The notes beneath the pieces were generated by a model. That model had not been told where the DNA came from. It saw only the letters and a program-made list of their open reading frames with translations, and did not search any database. This document shows positions 5,555 through 12,163 of a stretch of 14,992 nt of DNA, in pieces. Both the position numbers and the translations under genes were made by a program. Every line of letters begins with the position of its first letter. Positions within the stretch are counted from its first letter, which is position 1. Source of the DNA: JBCCHY01 sp039028495 (GTDB taxonomy: Bacteria; Patescibacteriota; Saccharimonadia; Saccharimonadales; VXPC01); NCBI GenBank assembly GCA_039028495.1, contig JBCCHY010000023.1, positions 1 through 14,992 on the forward strand, written 5' to 3'.

Positions 5555-5560
5555 ATTATA
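5555..5560 (-). promoter_or_regulatory. -10 box of tRNA-Arg
   Basis: TATAAT on the minus strand, 11 bases before the tRNA 5' end. It overlaps the stop codon of the HNH gene, which may also read through into the tRNA. Confidence 0.55.
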
Positions 5561-5894
5561 TAGTATAGCTCTGTTTCCTGCTATGTGTCCTGATGCGATG
5601 GCAGTTTGCACACACTAGCTCACATTTTTTAATCTCCTCCATGACTTTTCTCGGCCCACCACGGTTTAAAAGAGAGCTCACGGACGCTCTTTTGTTCTCT
5701 AGGTGGTCATAATCCATCACGAAGTGAGGGTAGTGCTGACCACAGTCTGTGCATGGAGTTGACTCTTTAAGTTTATAAATCTTCTCTTTGAGATTTCTCT
5801 TTTGTCGCTTTGCTTTGTCTATGTAGTACTGTTTATTCTCCCGATAATGTTTGCGGATAGCGGCTCTTTGTTTATCTTTGTCTTTCCATGCCAT
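5556..5894 (-). CDS. HNH endonuclease
   Basis: A small nuclease of 112 residues. The basic N-terminal half (KDKDKQRAAIRKHYREN, then KAKRQKRNLKEK) probably contacts DNA. It is followed by the zinc-stabilised HNH core: CTDC, then MDYDHL with the catalytic-type His, a helix, and ELVCANCHRIRTHSR with the second CxxC and the final His. This is the Cys4 HNH form common in phages, mobile elements and homing-type nucleases. It stands alone just upstream of tRNA-Arg on the same strand, and its stop codon carries the tRNA -10 box. The ATG at 5894 follows TATAAT by 6 nt without a Shine-Dalgarno sequence (leaderless). Whether it acts in mobility, defence or repair cannot be read from the sequence. Confidence 0.9.
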   Translation of the reverse strand: MAWKDKDKQRAAIRKHYRENKQYYIDKAKRQKRNLKEKIYKLKESTPCTDCGQHYPHFVMDYDHLENKRASVSSLLNRGGPRKVMEEIKKCELVCANCHRIRTHSRKQSYTI

Positions 5895-5900
5895 ATTGAG

Positions 5901-5906
5901 ATTATA
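5901..5906 (-). promoter_or_regulatory. -10 box of the HNH gene (leaderless)
   Basis: Perfect TATAAT on the minus strand, exactly 6 bases before the ATG of the HNH gene. Confidence 0.65.
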
Positions 5907-5946
5907 GGCATCAGAATGATTTTTAGATTTAGAAGTGTTTTACATC

Positions 5947-5955
5947 TGGTATTAT
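5947..5955 (+). promoter_or_regulatory. Extended -10 promoter of the mgtC-like gene (leaderless)
   Basis: TGG-TATTAT, then 7 bases to the ATG at 5963. The predicted transcription start coincides with that ATG, which argues against the in-frame GTG at 5957. Confidence 0.6.
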
Positions 5956-5962
5956 AGTGCTC

Positions 5963-6598
5963 ATGATTGAAGAATACTTTTACCGCATACTAGCTGCGGC
6001 CCTAGTCGGCGGATTGATCGGCTTAGAGCGTGAGTACCATCATAAGAGCGCTGGTTTCAGGACTATGATGCTTATATCTATGGGGGCTGCACTGTTCACT
6101 ATAATGGGGGAAATAATCGGTGGCCCCGACGCCGAGAGCTCGCGCATATCATCATCCATCGTTACAGGTATAGGTTTCTTGGGTGCTGGGGTGATACTCC
6201 GCAATGGCCTACAGATTAATGGCTTAACAACAGCTGCAACAATCTGGCTGACAGCTGCCATGGGTATCGGTATGGGTGTTGGCGAGTTCCAATTAACATC
6301 CCTTGTCGCAGTAGTCGCGCTAGCAATACTCTGGCTATTACCAAGACTAGAGCGAGCTATAGATAACCTCTACGAGTTCACTGAGTACTCAGTAGTTATA
6401 AGGAATGGCGACAAAACAGAGAGTTCTGTAATAGATATATTTGAGTTACGCGCCGTGCGCATTGTGCATGTAGCTAGAGAAAAACTGGTTTCAGGTGAGA
6501 GGGTTCTAAAGGTCAAGTCAATGGCTAATCCTAAAGAGCACGCACGTCTCGATCAAGATCTTGCTAATTCTAAGAAAGTTATTTCCTTCACCCACTAA
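5963..6598 (+). CDS. MgtC/SapB family membrane protein
   Basis: An inner-membrane protein of 211 residues with four to five transmembrane helices, followed by a soluble C-terminal domain (about 145-211). Family hallmarks are visible: GGLIGLEREYHHKSAGFRTMMLISMGAALF and IVTGIGFLGAGVILRNG, followed by GLTTAATIWLTAAMGIGMGVGEF. The family is named after Salmonella MgtC, known from growth in low magnesium and control of the F-type ATPase; most members have no tested role. I chose ATG 5963 over GTG 5957 because the promoter places the transcription start at the ATG. The short C-terminal domain resembles the regulatory tail of the family, with a His-containing end. A hairpin array follows it. Confidence 0.93.
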   Translation: MIEEYFYRILAAALVGGLIGLEREYHHKSAGFRTMMLISMGAALFTIMGEIIGGPDAESSRISSSIVTGIGFLGAGVILRNGLQINGLTTAATIWLTAAMGIGMGVGEFQLTSLVAVVALAILWLLPRLERAIDNLYEFTEYSVVIRNGDKTESSVIDIFELRAVRIVHVAREKLVSGERVLKVKSMANPKEHARLDQDLANSKKVISFTH

Positions 6599-6603
6599 AG
6601 GCT

Positions 6604-6714
6604 TAAGGAAGGAGGACACCTCCTTCCTTAGACGCAGGCAAGGCAAAGCCTTGTCTGGTGATCCTTCCACCAAAACGGAATAACTATGTGATGAACAAGT
6701 AATCACATAGTTAT
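6604..6714. repeat. Array of four consecutive hairpins
   Basis: This 309-base gap has no ORF. It holds TAAGGAAGGAGG/CCTCCTTCCTTA (6604-6630, perfect 12 bp, 3-nt loop), CAGGCAAGGC/GCCTTGTCTG (6635-6657, one G-U), TGGTG/CACCA (6656-6672) and ATAACTATGTGAT/ATCACATAGTTAT (6680-6714, perfect 13 bp, 9-nt loop). None is followed by a T-run. The first stem contains a perfect Shine-Dalgarno core and its complement. It may be an mRNA end structure, a small RNA, or protein-binding sites. Confidence 0.6.
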
Positions 6715-6841
6715 GTCATTTCAGAACTAATCCAGAATAGCCATTGAAGCTGCAATGATAAATATCGAGAGTTGACGTACCGGAACCAACAGCTGCTTTT
6801 GTAGAATATAGCTAAGGTCAGGGTGTTGTCAGCTGGATTTA

Positions 6842-6855
6842 ATTACGCGCGTAAT
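6842..6855. promoter_or_regulatory. Candidate operator, 14-bp perfect palindrome
   Basis: ATTACGC/GCGTAAT, a perfect palindrome whose right end lies 40 bases before the -10 box of the ACT-domain gene. This is a typical size and position for a dimeric regulator site; the regulator is unknown. Confidence 0.4.
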
Positions 6856-6892
6856 ATAAGACGCTACGAGAAAAAAGTCAGATGATGCGCTG

Positions 6893-6901
6893 TGATACTA
6901 T
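6893..6901 (+). promoter_or_regulatory. Extended -10 promoter of the ACT-domain gene (leaderless)
   Basis: TGA-TACTAT followed by 6 bases and then the ATG at 6908. No Shine-Dalgarno sequence is present. Confidence 0.6.
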
Positions 6902-6907
6902 AGGCTC

Positions 6908-7300
6908 ATGAGCGGTGAAACTGACCTAGAGAAAGTACTAAGCAGCATGGAAATTGACTGCGACGATGTGGCCTATGGCCTCGCAAGCACAGATAATGAG
7001 ATCATACATCCAGAAACCACCCTAGGAACACTCATTGAGGCGGAAGGAAAAACAGTCATCGCTAGCATGGAATATATGCAGGCTCATGGGTTAGAGGCTG
7101 AAGGGCCTTTTGCTAAGCTTACGATACTTGTACATACATCTCTGGAACTAGTTGGCCTAACTGCTGTCTTAGCAACTAAATTAGCTGAGATTGGGGTGTC
7201 TGCCAATGTTTTTGCTGGCTACTACCACGACCACATCTTTGTTCAATATGACAGAAAAGATGAAGCGATTAAGGCCCTTCTGGAGTTTAAGAAGTCATAA
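6908..7300 (+). CDS. COG3602-type ACT-domain protein
   Basis: A small cytoplasmic protein of 130 residues with tandem ACT-like folds, which in other proteins bind amino acids or other small ligands. The start MSGETDLEKVLSSM, the middle EGPFAKLTILVHTSLELVGLTAVLATKLAEIGVSANVFAGYYHDHIFV and the end DEAIKALLEF match my memory of the uncharacterised ACT family COG3602 (DUF2241/ACT_7). The second half has the stronger conservation (HTSLELVGLTA, YYHDHIFV). The ligand and the partner are unknown. It is a single gene with its own promoter and a candidate operator upstream. It converges on the polymerase gene with a 48-base gap that contains only a weak ACCAA/TTGGT hairpin. Confidence 0.88.
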   Translation: MSGETDLEKVLSSMEIDCDDVAYGLASTDNEIIHPETTLGTLIEAEGKTVIASMEYMQAHGLEAEGPFAKLTILVHTSLELVGLTAVLATKLAEIGVSANVFAGYYHDHIFVQYDRKDEAIKALLEFKKS

Positions 7301-7348
7301 GTATTTAACCAAACTTGGTCACTAGAAGAGCTACCCTCCCTCCTTAAC

Positions 7349-8746
7349 TCAGAAGTCGGTATTACCGAAGGCCACTCGGTCTAGGATTGTCCCTTGCATA
7401 TCTGCCATGGTCGCTGGAGTGATCTTGAACTCTCCGTAGCGGTTGTTTATCTGGTCGATGGCATCGCTTAGTTTTTTATTTGAACTTAGATCTCTTTGGT
7501 CTTCAAATAGGTTTGTTTGTTCTGGTGACCAGGGGCGGATGTCATAGACATTAACTGACATTATCTTTACGTTAGCGGGTATGTCTGCTAGGTGCAGCAG
7601 CTGCTTTGCGGCCGTAAAGACATCACGGCTCGAGTAGAGCCGACAGGATAGCTTGCGGCCCTCATGCCAGGATTTTAGATAGGGGGTGGTCTCGAAACCA
7701 GCAGCAACATTATGTTTGCCGTAGCCGTATCTTTCAGCAACCTCTTTCGGCAGACCGTCTTTAAACTGCTCAAATCCTAGGTATAAGTGTATCCCATGTG
7801 CATAGTAGCCTTTGCGCCTCAGGCGCCTGCCGACTTTTTCGCAGAGTTTCATGAGTAGCTTCTCCAGCTCTTGCTTATCTGCGGTTTTTTGTTTAAGCGC
7901 GTATTGGTGGCCAATCGTCTTTCTAGAAAAATTCCGCTTGTCTACCTCCCAGCCGCGGAGGCGCTGATACCAGTACGAGCCAACAACACTTTTAAAAACA
8001 ATCTTTTTGAGTGTTCGCTCATCTGCCTTTAGAAATTCTAGAGGGTTACTAATTCCGGCAGATCGGAGCCTGCGCCTGTACCTGACATTAATGCCGGGTA
8101 GATCAACCAGATCCATATTAGTGAATTTTTCAACCAAGTTGGTATGGTCAATCTGGGTCATGCCGTCGGGCTTACCAAAGCCTGCCGCATATTTCGCTAG
8201 GAACCTATTAGTACCTATGCCTACATTGACGGTTACGGCTTCACCAATCTGCTCAGCAATTTTCTGTTTGATCTCTAGACCTATTTCTGTAGGTGTAAGT
8301 CCTGCCCTGATAGCAGGAGAACCACTAAGGTCTAGTATAAATTCATCTATGCTTTTGGCTTCTACATCAGAACTGAAACTCTCCATAACACGCTTAAATC
8401 TATGGTGGGCCTCTCGGTACTTTGCAGGATCTGGTGTGAGTATGACTATGCCTGGACACATCTGCTGTGCTTCTTTGCAGTTGACACCTAGTTTTATGCC
8501 TTTGGCTTTTGCCTCATAACTAGCAGCCAGAACAAAACCGCGCGGGCTGTCGTAGGCCGCAACGCCCACGGGTCGACCGCGGAGCAGGCGATTTGCTTGT
8601 TGCTCCATGATTGCAAAGCAGCTATTAAGATCAATATGCATAATTAGCGGATCTGAGCGGTTCAGATCACAGACCATGCCATTTACAGAGTTGGCAAAGC
8701 CGCTTTTTGCCACGTCATTCTCGGCGTAGCTTTGCTGCGTCTTCAT
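7349..8746 (-). CDS. Y-family DNA polymerase (DinB/UmuC type)
   Basis: A translesion DNA polymerase that copies damaged template with low fidelity. Numbering from the upstream in-frame ATG at 8779 (476 residues), catalytic motifs are visible: MHIDLNSCFA with the metal-binding Asp at 50, the steric-gate region next to it, and KSIDEF with S-I-D-E at 143-146. The fingers motif is AASYEAKAKGIKLG. The thumb HhH motif is DLPGINVRYRRRLRSAGI, and a little-finger domain follows. The C-terminus lacks an obvious QLxLF clamp-binding motif. I chose ATG 8746 (AGAGAG about 7 nt upstream; MKTQQ), but 8779 is possible. It lies downstream of a small gene on the same strand (8934-9227), from which a 188-bp segment between direct repeats separates it. 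Confidence 0.93.
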   Translation of the reverse strand: MKTQQSYAENDVAKSGFANSVNGMVCDLNRSDPLIMHIDLNSCFAIMEQQANRLLRGRPVGVAAYDSPRGFVLAASYEAKAKGIKLGVNCKEAQQMCPGIVILTPDPAKYREAHHRFKRVMESFSSDVEAKSIDEFILDLSGSPAIRAGLTPTEIGLEIKQKIAEQIGEAVTVNVGIGTNRFLAKYAAGFGKPDGMTQIDHTNLVEKFTNMDLVDLPGINVRYRRRLRSAGISNPLEFLKADERTLKKIVFKSVVGSYWYQRLRGWEVDKRNFSRKTIGHQYALKQKTADKQELEKLLMKLCEKVGRRLRRKGYYAHGIHLYLGFEQFKDGLPKEVAERYGYGKHNVAAGFETTPYLKSWHEGRKLSCRLYSSRDVFTAAKQLLHLADIPANVKIMSVNVYDIRPWSPEQTNLFEDQRDLSSNKKLSDAIDQINNRYGEFKITPATMADMQGTILDRVAFGNTDF

Positions 8747-8934
8747 TTGTTCTCTCTTCTTGCGCTGATGGGGACGCATGTGGTGGCAGATTTGAATTTT
8801 TCTGAGGACGAATACTGGTTGCTGTGGATAGCCACTGCTCCAGGATTACCCGCAAGTAAAATATCGAATATACCCCACAAAAACAGCAGTGCGGGCAGCT
8901 TTGCTGACTGACAGGGTGTTTGCTGCGTCTTCAT
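8731..8934 (-). repeat. 16-bp direct repeats flanking a 188-bp interruption before the polymerase
   Basis: On the minus strand ATGAAGACGCAGCAAA occurs at 8919-8934 and again at 8731-8746. The first copy overlaps the stop of the upstream gene (TGATG); the second begins the polymerase. Removing one copy plus the segment between them would place the polymerase ATG directly on the upstream stop codon. The upstream copy opens a 63-codon frame (8743-8934, MKTQQTPCQ...) that fails to enter the polymerase frame. This suggests an insertion or partial duplication in an originally overlapping operon. Confidence 0.65.
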
Positions 8935-9227
8935 CAGTAGCCTTGTCCACCGTAGAGTAGGCTACGATCTTCGGCAGTCATAACCTCCTCTAGTTCCCAG
9001 TGCAGGTTATTGCTATTAAAAAGGAGCTTGAAATAGATTTTCTCGTCACGATCGCAGACAGAAAAATGGTGGAGCATTGTGTCGCCGTCCCGTGTTTTGT
9101 GATGAAAATCTACGGGCCCCAGTTGGTAGTTTTTGTACTGCCAGACGAGCTGGTGCGGTCTAGCTGTTTTAGTTTTAGCGTCGAAATAGGATATGACACT
9201 AATCTTTTCACCTAATGATTTTCTCAT
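8934..9227 (-). CDS. Small protein upstream of the Y-family polymerase, possibly DUF6504-like
   Basis: 97 residues with no transmembrane segment. The visible pattern is a basic/aromatic beta-rich fold: PHQLVWQYKNYQLGPVDFHH, then MLHHFSVCDRDEKIYFKLLFNSNNLHWELEEV. A W-x-x-x-x-Y opening, an acidic turn and a closing 'x-W-x-L-x-x-V' are like the DUF6504 proteins found beside Y-family polymerases in other bacteria. I base this on pattern and neighbourhood only. It probably forms an operon with the polymerase: the stop TGA overlaps an ATG (TGATG) that begins the direct-repeat copy of the polymerase start. The ATG at 9227 follows an AT-rich stretch with no clear Shine-Dalgarno sequence. Confidence 0.7.
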   Translation of the reverse strand: MRKSLGEKISVISYFDAKTKTARPHQLVWQYKNYQLGPVDFHHKTRDGDTMLHHFSVCDRDEKIYFKLLFNSNNLHWELEEVMTAEDRSLLYGGQGY

Positions 9228-9235
9228 AATTTTAA

Positions 9236-9338
9236 AAATTCCAATTTGTTTGGTAAAGAGGTTGTTGGGCTTAACGTAACTAGCCCATCTAGAACGTGGT
9301 GATTCTTTCTAAAGATTCACAAAAAGTAATTGGAATTT
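9236..9338. repeat. 103-bp element with 11-bp terminal inverted repeats and two internal hairpins
   Basis: AAATTCCAATT (9236-9246) and its exact complement (9328-9338) enclose a TGGGCT/AGCCCA hairpin (9266-9287) and a GTGAtTCTTT/AAAGAtTCAC hairpin with one mismatch (9299-9320). Folded, this is a three-way junction. It lies between the divergent genes at 9227 and 9418. It could be a small MITE-like element, a leader structure, or a double regulatory site. Confidence 0.5.
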
Positions 9339-9384
9339 AAGTCTGGATAGAGGAATGGTTGGACCAAGCCTACCCACAACTAAA

Positions 9385-9393
9385 TGCTATTAT
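9385..9393 (+). promoter_or_regulatory. Extended -10 promoter of the APH-type kinase gene
   Basis: TGC-TATTAT. The predicted start is near 9400, giving a leader of about 18 bases with a weak AGGT Shine-Dalgarno sequence. Confidence 0.5.
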
Positions 9394-9417
9394 ATAGACT
9401 AGGTAATCAGGTATCAA

Positions 9418-10326
9418 ATGAACCAATCCTTAGATATTTATAAGACCCGTTTAGAAAAGGATTTTCCTGACTTAAATGCAGACAAGATCAGGCTTATAGG
9501 TAGTGGCTGGCATCATGATGCTATTGAGGTCAATGGCAGTCTAGTGTTCAGGATGCCAAGAGGTGTCCATGCTGATAGCGGAGACTTAGAGATAGACTTT
9601 GAGACGCAGCTCTTAGAGAAACTAGGCCAAAGACTATCTGTAGATATACCTTTAACAAAGCATGTAGACCCTAGTGGTCATTATTTTGGCTACACAAAGG
9701 TCAAAGGGGTGCAGCTAACTAGTATTGTTGATTCGATGACCGAAGCTCAAACAGAGGAGTTAATTAGTGACTGGATAGTGATTGCTAGCAACATACACAG
9801 TTCGATAAGCGTTGATGAGGCAAGGAGTATTGGGGCTCCTGATTTCGAGGGGTTTGACCCGGAGTTATCGATAGAAGGGGCTAACAGAATTTTTAATGCC
9901 ACAGGTGTAGATAGCCGCGTTTTAGATTTTGCAAAAGAAATCATATCTCAAACGAGAGAACTAAGTACGTCTAAGCGTTCCGAGCTTTTCATACATAATG
10001 ACCTGCAGTTTCATAATCTGATAGCCGATCCTGAAACAAAAAGAATTACAGGCGTTATTGACTGGACTGATGCCTGTATTGGTACTATAGAAAGAGAGTT
10101 CGCAATATGGGAATGGATAAAGTACGACCTACTACGCACAGTCACACAGCTGTATGAAGACCAGGTAGGGGCTAGCGTTGATGTTAGTAAGGTATTGTGC
10201 TGGAGATCCGCAGAAGACATCAGTGATTATGCCGAGCATCTTGCAGTTAACGACAGGCAAGAAGCAGATGCGGCCAAGCAGCGCATCTACAAGCTGATGG
10301 AGGTTTATTCATCAGTGGATAGTTGA
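9418..10326 (+). CDS. Aminoglycoside/macrolide phosphotransferase (APH) family protein
   Basis: A protein-kinase-like fold of 302 residues that transfers phosphate to a small molecule. The N-lobe has GSGWHHDAIEVNG (28-40, nucleotide loop region) and LVFRMPR (42-48), where an Arg takes the place of the usual lysine, as in macrolide 2'-kinases. The catalytic loop is FIHNDLQFHNLI (191-202) with D195 and N200, and the metal-binding motif is GVIDWTDACIGT (212-223) with D215, matching the APH pattern HxDxxxxN...IDW. The substrate cannot be read: antibiotic, sugar or choline-type kinases all share this fold. It stands upstream of an ABC-F gene on the same strand (about 130 bases), and both families include antibiotic-resistance proteins. 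Confidence 0.92.
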   Translation: MNQSLDIYKTRLEKDFPDLNADKIRLIGSGWHHDAIEVNGSLVFRMPRGVHADSGDLEIDFETQLLEKLGQRLSVDIPLTKHVDPSGHYFGYTKVKGVQLTSIVDSMTEAQTEELISDWIVIASNIHSSISVDEARSIGAPDFEGFDPELSIEGANRIFNATGVDSRVLDFAKEIISQTRELSTSKRSELFIHNDLQFHNLIADPETKRITGVIDWTDACIGTIEREFAIWEWIKYDLLRTVTQLYEDQVGASVDVSKVLCWRSAEDISDYAEHLAVNDRQEADAAKQRIYKLMEVYSSVDS

Positions 10327-10346
10327 TGTGGTAGAGTAGTCGTATT

Positions 10347-10397
10347 GTGAACATAGCAATCATACACAGAAAAGCAGGCACTCGTCGCGTCAACTAG
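10347..10397 (+). CDS. Possible leader peptide ahead of the ABC-F gene
   Basis: A 16-codon frame, GTG to TAG (MNIAIIHRKAGTRRVN), in the 134-base gap before the ABC-F gene. Resistance ABC-F genes in other bacteria are often controlled by ribosome stalling on such a peptide. Downstream, TGTCC can pair with GGACA, which would cover part of the AAAGGA ribosome-binding site. No Shine-Dalgarno sequence precedes this GTG, so it may be chance. Confidence 0.25.
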   Translation: MNIAIIHRKAGTRRVN

Positions 10398-10460
10398 TGG
10401 CGCCGATAATACAACTTGGTGTCCAAAAGAGGCAGAAAATAACTGAAAAGGACAACTGCG

Positions 10461-12119
10461 ATGATTGCAGATATACAGATCAACTCAAAAACGTTTGGCT
10501 CAAAAGAGCTTTATAAAAATCTACACATTAAAATAAACAAAAGTGAAAAAGTCGCTTTAATCGGTCGTAATGGTACGGGCAAGAGCACTCTCATCAATAT
10601 CATTTCCGGCGAGGATCAAGACTATGACGGCTCGGTCGAATTCAAAAAAGGCCTGATCGTTGTCGCTAGCAGGCAAGAGCATACTGACCATGAGGATAGG
10701 GCGGTAATTGACTACATAGCGGCCGATATGCCTGAATACACTAAACTCAAATCGATTATAGATGGCCATCCAGAGATCATGGACGGCAAAAACCATCTAA
10801 TAACAGAGTATAGTGACGCGCTAGACAGATTCACGCAGCTTGGCTATTTTGATATCGAAGAAAAAGCTACTTCTGCACTATCCAAGTATCAGCTAGATGG
10901 GTCAAAGGCTAGCGGCCGGCTAGGTGATCTTAGCGGTGGTCAGAAACGGCTTGTAGAGCTCGTGAAAGTTCAGCTCGCTAGCTGTGATTTAGCGCTAATT
11001 GATGAGCCCACGAATCATATGGACTACGTAGCAAAAGCTGAATTTATAGATTGGATGAATGAGACCAAGGACGCAGTTGTTGTGATCAGCCACGACCGCG
11101 ACGTACTGCGCGCTGTTGACCGTGTTATTGAGATACGTGATGGTGCTGCTCACGAGTTTCGTGGCAACTACGATGCATACCTGCGTATAAACACAGGCCA
11201 AATAAGCAATCAGCTCAATCAATATCAGGTAGATCAGAACCGTATTCGTAAGCTTGAGGAAGACGTCGTTAGATTCCGTAGACTCAAAGAAAAAGCTCGT
11301 AACCCAGGCACAATCGCACGTTTTAAGCGGCTTGAAAATACATCCAGCGATGAGCTAAAAGAACTTCAGTCTAGAGCCAAGCCTAGCTTCTGGATAGACA
11401 AAGACAGTGCAGAGGGCCTCAGTACCAAGATCAGCGAAGCCTATGATAAACACAAAACTCAGAACATCAACATAAGCACACGGGAAAAAGAGACCAAATC
11501 TAGTATAAAGCTAGTAGATGTGTATGGTCTCAGTCTTGGATATACCCAACCGCTGTTTACTGAGATCGGATTTGAACTACGTGAGCGAGACCGTATTGAG
11601 ATCCGCGGGCGCAATGGAGTGGGCAAATCAACTTTGGTTAAGGCGATACGAGCAACTAGTGATGGTCAGCAGCTAGACTCAAAAATCTTTGCTGGTCATA
11701 TAGATACGGATCCATCACTCCGCATAGGTGTCTATTCGCAGGAGATGCCTGCCGGGGTTTTAGACATGACATTGTACGAGGCGGTAGAGGATGTCTATAG
11801 GACCCTGGGTCTTGAGATTAGCGACAAACGGATTCGAGCTGACCTTTCCAACTACTTGTTTGACCCGGTAGTTGACGGCAATCTACCTATGCGTGCTCTT
11901 AGTGGAGGACAAAAGGCGCGGTATCAGCTCATAGCAATGCTGGCTGGTGATCCGAATCTATTGATACTTGACGAGCCTACCAACCACCTCGACCTACCTA
12001 GTATTGAGGAGTTAGAACAGGCACTCGAACGCTATCATGGAGCAGTCATATATATCTCTCACGATAGCTATTTTACAGACAAGATGTCAGGGTCTATTGT
12101 AGAAATCGCATCGCAGTAA
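10461..12119 (+). CDS. ABC-F family ATP-binding protein (ribosome-associated)
   Basis: A soluble ATPase of 552 residues with two nucleotide-binding domains and no transmembrane helices. ABC-F proteins act on ribosomes as translation factors or antibiotic-protection proteins. NBD1 has Walker A GRNGTGKST (35-43), signature LSGGQ (157-161) and DEPTNH (181-186). The interdomain linker is basic and helical (about 245-310, RIRKLEEDVVRFRRLKEKAR). NBD2 has GRNGVGKST (383-391), LSGGQ (480-484) and DEPTNH (504-509). The catalytic Glu is present in both Walker B motifs. The ATG has AAAGGA 9-10 nt upstream. Which ABC-F subgroup it belongs to (housekeeping such as EttA/Uup, or resistance) cannot be told without a tree; proximity to an APH-type kinase leans slightly to resistance. 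Confidence 0.95.
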   Translation: MIADIQINSKTFGSKELYKNLHIKINKSEKVALIGRNGTGKSTLINIISGEDQDYDGSVEFKKGLIVVASRQEHTDHEDRAVIDYIAADMPEYTKLKSIIDGHPEIMDGKNHLITEYSDALDRFTQLGYFDIEEKATSALSKYQLDGSKASGRLGDLSGGQKRLVELVKVQLASCDLALIDEPTNHMDYVAKAEFIDWMNETKDAVVVISHDRDVLRAVDRVIEIRDGAAHEFRGNYDAYLRINTGQISNQLNQYQVDQNRIRKLEEDVVRFRRLKEKARNPGTIARFKRLENTSSDELKELQSRAKPSFWIDKDSAEGLSTKISEAYDKHKTQNINISTREKETKSSIKLVDVYGLSLGYTQPLFTEIGFELRERDRIEIRGRNGVGKSTLVKAIRATSDGQQLDSKIFAGHIDTDPSLRIGVYSQEMPAGVLDMTLYEAVEDVYRTLGLEISDKRIRADLSNYLFDPVVDGNLPMRALSGGQKARYQLIAMLAGDPNLLILDEPTNHLDLPSIEELEQALERYHGAVIYISHDSYFTDKMSGSIVEIASQ

Positions 12120-12127
12120 ATAAAACC

Positions 12128-12157
12128 TTGTAGCAGCTACCTGTAATGCATTACATT
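12128..12157 (+). promoter_or_regulatory. Promoter of the deoxyribonucleotidase pair (leaderless)
   Basis: TTGTAG (12128-12133), 18 bases, TACATT (12152-12157), then 6 bases to the ATG at 12164. No Shine-Dalgarno sequence. Confidence 0.5.
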
Positions 12158-12163
12158 TAAGAC

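Noticed and set aside
8743..8934. 63-codon frame beginning MKTQQTPCQ between the companion gene and the polymerase
   Set aside because: Its start is a copy of the polymerase start within a direct repeat and the rest resembles no protein; more likely a by-product of the interruption than a gene.
9236..9338. Purine riboswitch, from the three-way junction shape
   Set aside because: The conserved junction bases of that class are absent in both strands.
9228..9345. LexA/SOS box before the polymerase operon
   Set aside because: No CGAAC-type or CTG-N10-CAG palindrome; only the AAATTCCAATT inverted repeat is visible.
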